A stretch of 64,000 bases of DNA from CAZUMH01 sp964621645 (lineage in GTDB: Bacteria; Zhuqueibacterota; QNDG01; JAGLOF01), in contig CAZUMH010000002.1 in the NCBI GenBank assembly GCA_964621645.1, forward strand, positions 1-64,000, given 5' to 3'. Of this stretch, positions 25,968-35,406 are shown in pieces; the stretch's first letter is position 1, and each line of letters starts with the position of its first letter. The notes under the pieces were generated by a model. That model worked only from the letters and a program-made list of their open reading frames with translations, was not told the origin of the DNA and searched no databases. Position numbers and translations under genes: made by a program.

Positions 25968-27566
25968 ATGAGCAAGTTTTTCACCATGAAGCTGAAAATT
26001 ATCATCCTGCCTGCTTTGGCGTCTATTCTGCTCTTGACCGTGCTGTGCGTCGAATGCGTCTATATGAAGAAGAGCCGGAATCTGTCCGAAAAGGCGATAT
26101 CCACTCATCTTCCAGCCTGGGAGACGGGAATCAATATGCGCAACACCCTGGTGAGTTTTCATCATAGTATTGGACAGGCCGTGCTTGACGGGAAACAGAG
26201 TGACCTGACGAACGTCCAGACCCAGCTGGACCACTTTCTGGCTCTGATTGACGATGCCCAAAAAAGGTCACTGATCCCGGCTGAAGAACTCGATCCCATC
26301 AGGAAAAACTTCAATAATTATTACAAATTATATCAGGATGCCGGATTGGGCCAGCCTGGAAAACATATTTCTGTCCAGGCAAGCATGGCAGAATCATCCT
26401 ACAACGCAACGTATGATGCCATTGAAACTGCTATTACTCAAAGCAACGCCACTCTTTCCTCTGGTCTTACACATCTTGACCAAACCTCGGATTCCATGGG
26501 TGACGCGCTGACATGGCTCATAATCATCGCTATTGTTATCTTATTCGGCTTTACATACAATATCGTCCAGTCTGTCACAAGGCCAATTAAAAAACTGGCA
26601 AAAATCACCTCCCGAATCGCCGAAGGTGATCTATTGGTGGAAGTGGAACGGTCGGATGGCAGGGATGAATTGGCGGAATTAATCAACGGCTTCAATATCA
26701 TGGTAGAGAATCTGCATGTTTTAACCCAGGAAGTCAAGGATGGTACCCAAGGGCTTGCCGCAGCGGCGGGACAGATCTCCGCTTCGGTCACCGAGATTTC
26801 TTCCGCTGCCGCCGAGACGGCTTCAGCGGCGAGTCAGACGAGCACTACGGTTGAGGAAGTGAGGCAGACGGCTCTTGATTCCAACCGCAAGGCGAAGATG
26901 GTCTCGGAAAACGCTCATGAGGCTGTGGAGATATCTCAAACCGGCGAGGATGCGGTTAACCTGAGCATAGAAGGAATGCACCGGATTGAGGAACAGATGG
27001 AATCCATTGCCGGCAGCATTATGAAACTCAGTGAACATGGACAAGCCATCGGGGACATCATAGCCACTGTGGAAGACATTGCCGAGCAATCACGTCTCCT
27101 GGCGGTCAACGCATCCATTGAAGCGGTGAAGGCCGGGGAACACGGAAAGGGCTTCTCGGTGGTGGCTCAGGAAGTACAAAATCTGGCGGAACAGTCAAAA
27201 GAATCCACGGCACGGGTGCGGTCCATTCTGGACGACATCCAGAAAGCGACCAGTGAAGCTGTTATGAAAACGGAACAGGGGTCAAAGGCGGTTAAGGCCG
27301 GAGTAAAGCAATCCCAGGAATCGGGGGAAGCCATCGCCAGACTGGCTGAGAGCGTGGAACAGGCGGCTCAGGCGACAACCCAGATTTCCGTATCCAGCCA
27401 GGAGCAGGTGGTGGGCATGGATCAGGTGGTTTCGGCCATGGAGAGCATTAAAACAGCCAGCGCCCAGCATGTGGATGCCACCAGGCAGGTGGAACTGGCC
27501 GCGCAGGAGCTGCATAAGCTCGGCCAGCGTTTGTCAGAATTGATGAACCGATATCAGTTAAATTAA
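25968..27566 (+). CDS. Methyl-accepting chemotaxis protein
   Basis: 532 residues from ATG 25968 (GGGAG upstream; an ATG at 25935 overlaps the preceding gene). Membrane segments lie at ~9-30 and ~181-203, enclosing a ~150-residue helical periplasmic sensor domain without His/Cys ligand motifs. A HAMP domain (~204-256) and the long signalling coiled coil follow, with the conserved tip IAEQSRLLAVNASIEAVKAGEHGKGFSVVA (split here: tip at ~369-400). The tip differs from the usual NQTNLLALNAAIEAARAGE at several places but keeps the E-A-x-x-A-G-E-H-G core. It is the only receptor in the window and the probable input of the cluster. Confidence 0.93.
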   Translation: MSKFFTMKLKIIILPALASILLLTVLCVECVYMKKSRNLSEKAISTHLPAWETGINMRNTLVSFHHSIGQAVLDGKQSDLTNVQTQLDHFLALIDDAQKRSLIPAEELDPIRKNFNNYYKLYQDAGLGQPGKHISVQASMAESSYNATYDAIETAITQSNATLSSGLTHLDQTSDSMGDALTWLIIIAIVILFGFTYNIVQSVTRPIKKLAKITSRIAEGDLLVEVERSDGRDELAELINGFNIMVENLHVLTQEVKDGTQGLAAAAGQISASVTEISSAAAETASAASQTSTTVEEVRQTALDSNRKAKMVSENAHEAVEISQTGEDAVNLSIEGMHRIEEQMESIAGSIMKLSEHGQAIGDIIATVEDIAEQSRLLAVNASIEAVKAGEHGKGFSVVAQEVQNLAEQSKESTARVRSILDDIQKATSEAVMKTEQGSKAVKAGVKQSQESGEAIARLAESVEQAAQATTQISVSSQEQVVGMDQVVSAMESIKTASAQHVDATRQVELAAQELHKLGQRLSELMNRYQLN

Positions 27567-27580
27567 GGTGGGAGTGGATA

Positions 27581-27997
27581 ATGAATATTCAGGATCCCGA
27601 ATTTTTTAAGGAACTGGTGGCCATGTTCAAGATAGAAACCACTGAACATGTTGAGGCCATTCAGGATGGGTTGGATAAGCTGAAGGGAGATCTGTCCGGA
27701 TCGGAAAATCAGGATGTACTGGAAGTCGTTTTCAGAGCCGCCCACAGCTTGAAAGGAGCCGCCCGCACGGTAGGACTGATCGATATAGAATCCATCGGCC
27801 AGGAACTGGAACGATTGCTTGCACAGGTGAAAAACGGAAAACTGGAGCTGGATCAGCGCAAGGTGGTGCTTTTCAAGGAAGTAACCAGTGAATTGCAGGT
27901 GATGATACAGTCACTTACCGACGATGGCAAGATAACGGGTGATTCATCTCAACTTCTGCGCAGGCTGGAACTGGTGGAGCAGGAGAAGGCTCAGTAA
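27581..27997 (+). CDS. Stand-alone Hpt phosphotransfer protein
   Basis: 138 residues. A single Hpt helical bundle with the phospho-accepting His in AAHSLKGAARTVG near residue 52. Closely resembles the N-terminal Hpt domain of the CheA that follows (both contain ELLAMFKIE / ELVAMFKIE and HSLKGAAR), so it probably arose by duplication of that domain. It could shuttle phosphate among CheA, the big hybrid kinase and the receivers. GGTGGGAG precedes the ATG. Confidence 0.88.
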   Translation: MNIQDPEFFKELVAMFKIETTEHVEAIQDGLDKLKGDLSGSENQDVLEVVFRAAHSLKGAARTVGLIDIESIGQELERLLAQVKNGKLELDQRKVVLFKEVTSELQVMIQSLTDDGKITGDSSQLLRRLELVEQEKAQ

Positions 27998-28033
27998 TCC
28001 GGTACCCTGGCAAAATGAGGACGGAGCTTTTTC

Positions 28034-30388
28034 ATGAATACAAATGAAGACGGATTCCTAAAGGAACTGCTTGCCATGTTCAAGATCGAGGCCGAGGAAC
28101 ACATCAAGGCCATTACTCTCGGTCTCTTGGAACTTGAGAAAGCGGAGGACGTCAGCCGTTGTAAAACGGTTCTTGAAACGATCTACCGGGAAGCGCACAG
28201 CCTGAAAGGCGCGGCTCGGGCGGTGAATCTTCAGGAAGTTGAGTCTCTTTGCCAGACATTGGAAAGCGTGTTTGCCCTGATTAAACGGCAGGAACTGGCG
28301 CTGAATCATGAACTCTTCGATGTACTGCACAACGCCGTAGACGGCGTGGAAACGCTGGTGGAGAAGGGGAAGCTGCCGCAATTGGGTGAACTCATGAGCA
28401 AACTCACCAGCATAGAAGAAGGCCGTCCCGCAACCTCTGTGAAACCATCTGCGCCGGTACCCGAGAAAGTGGAAGTCAAAGAGGCTGAGAAATCAAAATC
28501 TGCTGCAGCGGCAGTTGAACCATCGGTACCGGAAAAGGCGGTTCCTGAAGAGACTAAACCAGCCGAACCGGCTCCGGAAGTCGCGGAGCCGTCCACGGAG
28601 GCACCAGATACTCCTTTGCCTACGGTGGAATTTTCAGATACAATTCGTCTTCCTGTCTCAAAATTAGATTCTATTCTTCTCCAGGCTGAGGAGATGCTGG
28701 GAGCCAAACTGGCTGCCGATCAATATGTGAATGATCTAAGAGGACTTTCATCTTTCCTTTCCTTGTGGAACCGTGAGCTGGAGAAGGAACGTTTGCACGC
28801 TTCTGCTGCTTTTCGTCAAACGGAAAGGGAAATCGATGACGGAAGGGATATTTCGCAGCTGGTGGGCTGGAACCAGGAACAGGTGAAGTCTTTAGAACTG
28901 CGCCTGAGCATGATGAGCAAAAACGCCGAAAACAACTCCAGGCTTCTGGATGGTATGATCAACAGCCTGCTGGAGGATATGAAACAGATTCTCATGCTGC
29001 CGTTTTCCACTCTTCTTAAAATGATGCCGAAGATCGTACGAGATCTCTCCAGGGACCAGCGCAAGGAAGTACAGCTCATTTCAAAGGGCAGCACCGTAGA
29101 GGTGGACCGCCGTATCCTGGAAGAGATGAAGGATCCGCTCATCCATCTGTTCCGGAATTGCATCGACCACGGCTTGGAGAAACCGGACGAGCGCCGGAAA
29201 AAAGGAAAGGATCCAACCGGGACCCTTTCCATTGTAGTCAGTCAGAAAAGCGGTGACAAGGTACTGATTGAGGTCAATGACGATGGTCACGGTATTGATG
29301 CGGACGTGATTAAAAAAACGGCGATTAAGCGGGGCGTGATTACCAAGGCCATAGCGGCTGATATGAGTGAAGCGGAGGCTCTGCAGCTGATCTTTCAGTC
29401 CGATTTCTCCACCAGCCCCATCATTACCGATATTTCCGGTAGAGGATTGGGAATGGCCATAGTGCGGGAGAAAGTGGAAAAACTCGGCGGTACCCTGACC
29501 ATTGAAACAAAAGTCGGTGAAGGGACGTCGTTCAGCATGCTTCTCCCGGTGACCGTGGCTACGTTCAGGGGCATTCTGGTGAAATCCTCCGGTTTCAGTT
29601 TTGTCATTCCCACTCATCAGGTGGAATCAACGCTGCGGATCAGGAGGGACAGTATTAAGACAGTTGAAAATCGCGAGACGCTTATGCTGGGGGGGCAGGC
29701 CATTTCTCTTCTTCCCCTTTCAGATGTTTTGGAGCTGCCAAAACTTAAGAAAGAAAAGGAAAAGAGTGATTATGTCCAGGTGATGATTATCAGCGCAAAC
29801 GACGAGCAGGTCGGTTTTTACGTCGATAAGGTAATGAAAGAACAGGAAGTGCTGGTAAAAGGACTGGGTAACCAGCTCCAGAGGGTTCGTAATATTGCCG
29901 GTGCAACGATTCTTGGTGACGGCAGGGTGGTAACTATCTTGAATGCAGCGGATCTTATAAAGTCCGCCCTAAAGGTAAAAGTCGTTTCTGGTCGGAGAAC
30001 CGGAGCGCGGGAGGAGACTGTGGAACAGAAATCAATATTGATTGCGGAAGACTCAATAACGTCACGTACCTTGCTGAAGAACATTCTCACCACAGCAGGA
30101 TACAATGTAACCGCGACTGTGGACGGCATGGAGGCCTATACCACTCTGCGGGAAGGAGCATTCGATTTGGTTGTTTCGGACGTGGAAATGCCCCGAATGA
30201 ACGGTTTCGATCTGGTGTCAAAGATTCGCCATGAAGAAAAGACTTTGGAACTGCCGGTTATTCTGGTTACAGGCCTTGAATCCAGGGAAGACCGGGAACG
30301 GGGTATCGAGGTCGGGGCCAATGCCTATATCGTGAAACGCAGTTTTGATCAAAGCAATCTGCTTGAAGTAATTAAAAAACTTATCTAA
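28034..30388 (+). CDS. cheA: CheA histidine kinase with C-terminal receiver
   Basis: 784 residues. Hpt domain with phospho-His55 in REAHSLKGAARAV; a Pro/Glu/Ala-rich linker (~137-200) in place of a P2 domain; dimerisation helices; the HATPase core (LIHLFRNCIDHGLEKPDER N box, EVNDDGHGID G1, GRGLGMAIVREKVEKLGG G2); a CheW-like domain (~515-650); and a receiver (~665-784) with IAEDS, acceptor Asp in LVVSDVEMP and terminal Lys in VKRS. CheA-receiver hybrids of this kind are FrzE-like and usual in pilus or alternative-function systems. Starts 36 bases after the Hpt gene. Confidence 0.95.
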   Translation: MNTNEDGFLKELLAMFKIEAEEHIKAITLGLLELEKAEDVSRCKTVLETIYREAHSLKGAARAVNLQEVESLCQTLESVFALIKRQELALNHELFDVLHNAVDGVETLVEKGKLPQLGELMSKLTSIEEGRPATSVKPSAPVPEKVEVKEAEKSKSAAAAVEPSVPEKAVPEETKPAEPAPEVAEPSTEAPDTPLPTVEFSDTIRLPVSKLDSILLQAEEMLGAKLAADQYVNDLRGLSSFLSLWNRELEKERLHASAAFRQTEREIDDGRDISQLVGWNQEQVKSLELRLSMMSKNAENNSRLLDGMINSLLEDMKQILMLPFSTLLKMMPKIVRDLSRDQRKEVQLISKGSTVEVDRRILEEMKDPLIHLFRNCIDHGLEKPDERRKKGKDPTGTLSIVVSQKSGDKVLIEVNDDGHGIDADVIKKTAIKRGVITKAIAADMSEAEALQLIFQSDFSTSPIITDISGRGLGMAIVREKVEKLGGTLTIETKVGEGTSFSMLLPVTVATFRGILVKSSGFSFVIPTHQVESTLRIRRDSIKTVENRETLMLGGQAISLLPLSDVLELPKLKKEKEKSDYVQVMIISANDEQVGFYVDKVMKEQEVLVKGLGNQLQRVRNIAGATILGDGRVVTILNAADLIKSALKVKVVSGRRTGAREETVEQKSILIAEDSITSRTLLKNILTTAGYNVTATVDGMEAYTTLREGAFDLVVSDVEMPRMNGFDLVSKIRHEEKTLELPVILVTGLESREDRERGIEVGANAYIVKRSFDQSNLLEVIKKLI

Positions 30389-30407
30389 TGGGAGATCGGG
30401 CTCTCGC

Positions 30408-31487
30408 ATGATCAAAGTACTTATTACAGATGATTCACCGGTTGTCAGGGGATACTTAAAATACATCCTTAGTTCCGATAAAGATATACAGGTCATCGGA
30501 GAAGCCAGGAATGGCAAGGAGGCGGTGGAACGGGTACAGGAAGAAAAACCGGATGTAGTCACCATGGATATCCATATGCCGCAGATGGATGGATTTGAGG
30601 CTACTCGCAGGATCATGGAAACCAATCCCGTCCCCATTGTCATCTGCAGTGCCAGCTGGAATCCGGAAGAAGTCGACAAGACGTTCCGGACCATGGAGGC
30701 GGGCGCCGTGGCGGCTCTGGAGAAACCACGGGGCATGGGACATCCCGATTCCGATTCTTCCGTAAAGACGCTCCTGCGCACTGTAAAAGCAATGGCCGAT
30801 GTCAAGGTGGTGCGGCGCTGGTCCAAGAAGAAACGTGAACAGCATCCACCCAGGCCGGTGTCACCGTCGCCTCAACCGGCTCGGCAGGTGAGCCGGACAG
30901 TCGTACCCGCGGTATTGCCGTCTAAAGGGATTCAGGTCGTCGCAATCGGGGCTTCCACCGGGGGACCCATGGCCCTGCAAACGATCCTTTCCGGACTGCC
31001 AGCGGATTTCAAGGTTCCGGTGCTCATTGTGCAGCATATCGCTCCCGGGTTTCTGGCCGGTCTGGGCAGCTGGCTCACGACCAGCACCGGATATCAGGTG
31101 GTAGTGCCTGAGGATGGAGAAGCCATGATTCCGGGTACGGCCTATCTCGCTCCCGATGATTTCCAGCTGGGTGTACGCGGAGAGCATAAGATTCTTCTGC
31201 GCCAGGATCCTCCGGAAAACAATCTCCGGCCGGCTGTTTCGTATCTGTTCCGCAGCGTGGCCGAAAAATATGGAAAAAACTCATTAGGCGTTCTGCTTAC
31301 CGGGATGGGTAAAGACGGCGCCGCTGAGCTTAAGCAGATAGCCGATGCCGGAGGCATAACCATTGCCCAGGACAAAGCTACTTCCATTGTGCACGGCATG
31401 CCCGGAGAGGCAATTCGTCTGGGTGCAGCGACCCATGTCGAGTCAATTCAGAATATTTCGGAAAAGTTGAAAACATTAGTTAATTGA
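30408..31487 (+). CDS. cheB: CheB receptor methylesterase
   Basis: 359 residues. A receiver domain (1-120; ITDDSP, acceptor Asp in VVTMDIHMP) is joined by a basic/Pro-rich linker to the methylesterase/deamidase domain (~175-359). The catalytic Ser is in AIGASTGGP, the His in VQHIAPGF, and the Asp in TGMGKDGA. It reverses CheR methylation and completes the adaptation module. CheD, CheC and CheZ genes are not seen. Confidence 0.95.
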   Translation: MIKVLITDDSPVVRGYLKYILSSDKDIQVIGEARNGKEAVERVQEEKPDVVTMDIHMPQMDGFEATRRIMETNPVPIVICSASWNPEEVDKTFRTMEAGAVAALEKPRGMGHPDSDSSVKTLLRTVKAMADVKVVRRWSKKKREQHPPRPVSPSPQPARQVSRTVVPAVLPSKGIQVVAIGASTGGPMALQTILSGLPADFKVPVLIVQHIAPGFLAGLGSWLTTSTGYQVVVPEDGEAMIPGTAYLAPDDFQLGVRGEHKILLRQDPPENNLRPAVSYLFRSVAEKYGKNSLGVLLTGMGKDGAAELKQIADAGGITIAQDKATSIVHGMPGEAIRLGAATHVESIQNISEKLKTLVN

Positions 31488-31497
31488 GGATACGGAA

Positions 31498-34400
31498 ATG
31501 GAAGCTTTTAAAAGCAGCCCCGTCCGACATATTGAGATTTTGGTTGTGGAGGACAGCCCCACTCAGGCAATGCATCTGAAACACATCCTTATGAAAGCGG
31601 GGTATGAAGTTACGGTACAACGCAACGGTAAGGATGCCCTGAGCTACATGCGGGAGCATAAGCCGACCATCGTGATAAGCGATATTCTGATGCCGGAGAT
31701 GGACGGATATGAACTTTGCCGTCAGATCAGGGCGGATGCCAATCTTCAGTATATTCCGGTGATTTTGCTCACCCAACTTTTCGATCCCCGTGATGTAATC
31801 CGCGGGCTTCTGAGCGGTGCTGATAACTTCGTCACCAAACCCTACAGTGATCAATTTCTCATATCACGTATCCAGTACATCCTGGCGAACCAGGAACTCA
31901 GACAGAACTCCATAACAGAGATGGGCATAGAGATTATTTTCGCTGGTCAGAAGCATTTCATCACCTCTGACCGTATGCAGATTCTCGACCTGCTTTTCTC
32001 TACTTTTGAGAATGCGGTGCAGCGGAACCAGGAACTGGAAGCGGCCAATAAGAAATTGCGCAAGGCATTGGAAACAATTGAAACCATCAATGATGTCTCA
32101 CAGAAACTGAACCGCATGCTGACCCCCCAGGATGTCGCTAAGGCTATCACTGTGGGAGTGAAAAGACTCATTGATTATGACAATTGTGTAGTCTACCAGA
32201 TCGATGAGGAAGGCAAGTTTCTCGTTCCGCTGTTCCGGGGAAAAGGAACCAGCCAGGAAAAGGGTGTCATTAAAAAGGTGAAAGTAGGTGAAGGGATCCC
32301 CGGCTGGGTGTATGCCCAGGGCAAGCCCGAGCTGGTCGTCGACGTTGCCAAGCACCCCAAATCGAATTATAAGAGCGGTGTCATTCCGCCGGATGAATCA
32401 ATGCTGGCCGTTCCCATGCAGTATGAGGATATGACCACAGGAATTATCCTTCTTAGCAAATCTGGGCTGCATCAATTTACCGAAGAGCATATGCGTACTC
32501 TGACAATCCTGGCAGGACAGGCGGCTGTGGCCATCGAGAATGGACGTCTGCTGCAGGAAGAGAGACGGAGGACCAGACAGCTCTCCCTGATCAATGAGAT
32601 TTCCAAGAAAGCGGTGTCCACTCTCGAAATGGTGCAGCTGGGGCGTCTGGTGGTGGATTCTATCAGTAATGAATTTGATGACACGCACGTAATGCTGTTC
32701 TTGAACGACGATTCCAAGGAGGAACTGTTCCTGCAGGCGCAACAGGGACCGCTGGCAAAGAAGATCCCCGATCATAGCCGTCTCCCGGTGAATAAACGGG
32801 CCAAGGGTAAATCAACTGCCTGGAGTGAAGCGGTACTTGCCAAGAATAGTAAACAACTTGATATCGGTTTGAATGTCGACGGAGTTGAATCCCTTCTCAG
32901 TATCCCCGTGAAAAAAGGTGACAAGCTGCTTGGAGTACTCATCATGATGAGTACACGCTCGGGCAAATTCGATGAGAAAGATCAGTCCATGATAAAGATG
33001 CTCGCCGATCAGATCGCTATGTCGATTGAGAACGCCCGCCTCTATGAGAGTGAAAAGAGCAGCAAGGAACTGGCGCAGGGCGCCAACCGGGCCAAGAGTG
33101 AATTTCTGGCTAACATGAGCCATGAAATCCGTACCCCTATGAATTCCATCATTGGTTTCTCGGATCTTCTTCTGCAGGAGAACCTGCCGGAAGAACTGGG
33201 AGATTTCGTGCGAACCATCAAGTTGAACGGCGAGAGCCTCCTTGAGATCATCAACCAGATACTCGATTTGGCCAAGGTGGAGACCGGCCGTATGGATATG
33301 GAGCAGATAGAATTCGATCTTCAGGATCAAGTCGAGAGGGTTGTTCAGCTCCTGCGTCCCCGAGTGCTTGATAAAGGTTTGACGTTTGAGGTCAAGAGCG
33401 ATCCTCATTCACTGCCCCTGGTGGAGGGTGACAGCTTGAAGATTCGTCAGGTCATGGTAAACCTGCTGGGGAACGCGGTGAAATTTACCGAAGAGGGCAG
33501 CATTTGTCTCAATGTTTCGATTGGTAAAAAGGATAAGCAGGATATGCTTACGGTCATGGTCGTCGATACCGGTATCGGTATTCATCAGGAGAAACTGTCG
33601 GCTATATTCGATTCATTCACTCAGGCGGATAGTTCCATGACCCGCCGTTTCGGCGGTACCGGATTAGGGCTGGCCATCAGCAAGCAGATGGTTGAGTTGA
33701 TGGGTGGTCAGATCTGGGTGGAATCTGAACTCGGCCACGGCAGCACCTTCGGCTTCACCGTTCCGATAAAGACTCTTGTATCCAACACTGAGCCGGTCCA
33801 GAAAAAGAAAGGGAAAACGGGGGCTAAGACCGCCAAACAGTCCGCGAAACCGAAACAGAAGACCGAAATGAAGCGGGAGACGGATAAGGAGGCAAAGAAT
33901 CCTTCTGTCCTGCTGATCGAAGACAACGGCGGTGCCATGGATCTGCTGCGCCGTTATCTGGAACGGGATGGGTATAACGTTGAGTGCAGCACCACCGGCG
34001 AAGACGGCCTCATGAAAGCAAAATTCTATCGCCCCGATGCCATCATCCTTGAGATTCTTTTACCGGGCAAGATGGATGGCTGGGAGGTGCTCAGAAATCT
34101 CAAGTCCGGTCAGCTGACCAGAGATATTCCCGTCATTGTCTGTTCGGTGCTTTCCAACCCGAAAAAAGCCTTCAGTCTGGGAGCGGTTGAGTATATCGAG
34201 AAGCCGGCTCAGGAAGCTGAATTGCTGCAGACACTGCATAACAGTGTCGGTATACCTGACAGCAAGGGCAAAGAGGTGGTGGTCGTGGACGACGATCCCA
34301 CCGTCCTGAACCTGTTCGAGAAGATGTTCAATCGGCAGAATGTTCCTGTGCGTACTTTCAGTGACGGGAACAAAGTCCTCGATTATCTGAAAGAAGGCAA

Positions 34401-35406
34401 AAAAGTCGGATTGGTCATCCTCGATCTTCTCATGCCGGAAGTGGATGGATTCGAGGTTCTCAACAAGATAAAATCCTCCGAGAAGACACGGGATATTCCC
34501 GTTGTCATCTATACGGGTAAGAAACTGACCTCCAAGGACCGTTCCCGGTTGAGTCACGATTATGAACTTATCCTGCAGAAGACGGAAGAGACCCCCGAAA
34601 CACTGTTGAAACAGCTGAAGGAACTCGTCACGGCTGGCAAGATTAAACGGGCCATCGAGAAGAAGGCACCCCAGAAAGTCGGCAGCAAGAGACTGCTCCT
34701 GGCCGAGGATGATCCCTCCGGACAGAAGCTTATGCGGCATCTGCTGGCCCAGCTGGGCTACACCGCTGATGTGGCCGGTACCGGACAGGAGGTACTCAAT
34801 CTGCTCGAGAAAAATGAATACGGTCTTGTTTTAATGGACATGGAAATGCCGGTGATGGATGGATTTACAGCCACACGCAAAATACGCATGATGAAAAAAT
34901 ACGAGGATTTGACCATTATCGCGCTTACGGCCCATGCCATGAAGGAACATCGCCAGAAGACGCTGGAGGCCGGGTGTACCGATTATGCTTCCAAACCAGT
35001 AAGCAGGCAAGTCCTGAGTGAGCTGTTGACCAAGTATCTGGGGCCGGTGGAGGTAGAGCAGGTCGCTGACGAAAAAGTATCCCAAAAGGTCGAGACAGTG
35101 TCAACCCAGCCGTGCGAAGAGGATGATGATCCGCTCATGAAGGAGCTGACCGAATTCTTTGTCAGCGATCTGGGACGCAAGATGGTGCAGTTCGAAAAGG
35201 ATCTGGTGGAGCAAAATCAGGATGAGGTAACCCGTTTTGGCCATTCACTCAAGGGTACGGCCGGATCCTATGGTTTCAAGCAATTCTCCGTCTGGGGTGG
35301 AGAAATCGAGAAAGCGGCCCAAGTAGGGGAGTGGCAGAAAATAAAAGAGCTTCAAGCCAAGTTGAAAGAAGAGTTTTCAAAGTTGGAGTACAATAATGAC
35401 GCCTGA
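31498..35406 (+). CDS. Giant hybrid histidine kinase: REC-GAF-GAF-HisKA-HATPase-REC-REC-REC-Hpt
   Basis: 1302 residues, no membrane segment, so cytosolic. Order: receiver 1 (~16-135, acceptor in IVISDILMP), linker helix, GAF 1 (~205-345), GAF 2 (~365-510), HisKA with phospho-His542 in NMSHEIRTPMNS, HATPase with NLLGNAVKFTEEG and DTGIGIHQEK and GTGLGLAIS, a basic linker, receivers 2 (~802-915), 3 (~922-1040) and 4 (~1063-1185), then Hpt with His1249 in GHSLKGTAGSYG. Receiver 2 has Glu852 where the phospho-acceptor Asp should be (AIILEILLP); the other three keep Asp. It starts 10 bases after cheB and overlaps the next gene by 11 bases. Confidence 0.93.
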   Translation: MEAFKSSPVRHIEILVVEDSPTQAMHLKHILMKAGYEVTVQRNGKDALSYMREHKPTIVISDILMPEMDGYELCRQIRADANLQYIPVILLTQLFDPRDVIRGLLSGADNFVTKPYSDQFLISRIQYILANQELRQNSITEMGIEIIFAGQKHFITSDRMQILDLLFSTFENAVQRNQELEAANKKLRKALETIETINDVSQKLNRMLTPQDVAKAITVGVKRLIDYDNCVVYQIDEEGKFLVPLFRGKGTSQEKGVIKKVKVGEGIPGWVYAQGKPELVVDVAKHPKSNYKSGVIPPDESMLAVPMQYEDMTTGIILLSKSGLHQFTEEHMRTLTILAGQAAVAIENGRLLQEERRRTRQLSLINEISKKAVSTLEMVQLGRLVVDSISNEFDDTHVMLFLNDDSKEELFLQAQQGPLAKKIPDHSRLPVNKRAKGKSTAWSEAVLAKNSKQLDIGLNVDGVESLLSIPVKKGDKLLGVLIMMSTRSGKFDEKDQSMIKMLADQIAMSIENARLYESEKSSKELAQGANRAKSEFLANMSHEIRTPMNSIIGFSDLLLQENLPEELGDFVRTIKLNGESLLEIINQILDLAKVETGRMDMEQIEFDLQDQVERVVQLLRPRVLDKGLTFEVKSDPHSLPLVEGDSLKIRQVMVNLLGNAVKFTEEGSICLNVSIGKKDKQDMLTVMVVDTGIGIHQEKLSAIFDSFTQADSSMTRRFGGTGLGLAISKQMVELMGGQIWVESELGHGSTFGFTVPIKTLVSNTEPVQKKKGKTGAKTAKQSAKPKQKTEMKRETDKEAKNPSVLLIEDNGGAMDLLRRYLERDGYNVECSTTGEDGLMKAKFYRPDAIILEILLPGKMDGWEVLRNLKSGQLTRDIPVIVCSVLSNPKKAFSLGAVEYIEKPAQEAELLQTLHNSVGIPDSKGKEVVVVDDDPTVLNLFEKMFNRQNVPVRTFSDGNKVLDYLKEGKKVGLVILDLLMPEVDGFEVLNKIKSSEKTRDIPVVIYTGKKLTSKDRSRLSHDYELILQKTEETPETLLKQLKELVTAGKIKRAIEKKAPQKVGSKRLLLAEDDPSGQKLMRHLLAQLGYTADVAGTGQEVLNLLEKNEYGLVLMDMEMPVMDGFTATRKIRMMKKYEDLTIIALTAHAMKEHRQKTLEAGCTDYASKPVSRQVLSELLTKYLGPVEVEQVADEKVSQKVETVSTQPCEEDDDPLMKELTEFFVSDLGRKMVQFEKDLVEQNQDEVTRFGHSLKGTAGSYGFKQFSVWGGEIEKAAQVGEWQKIKELQAKLKEEFSKLEYNNDA

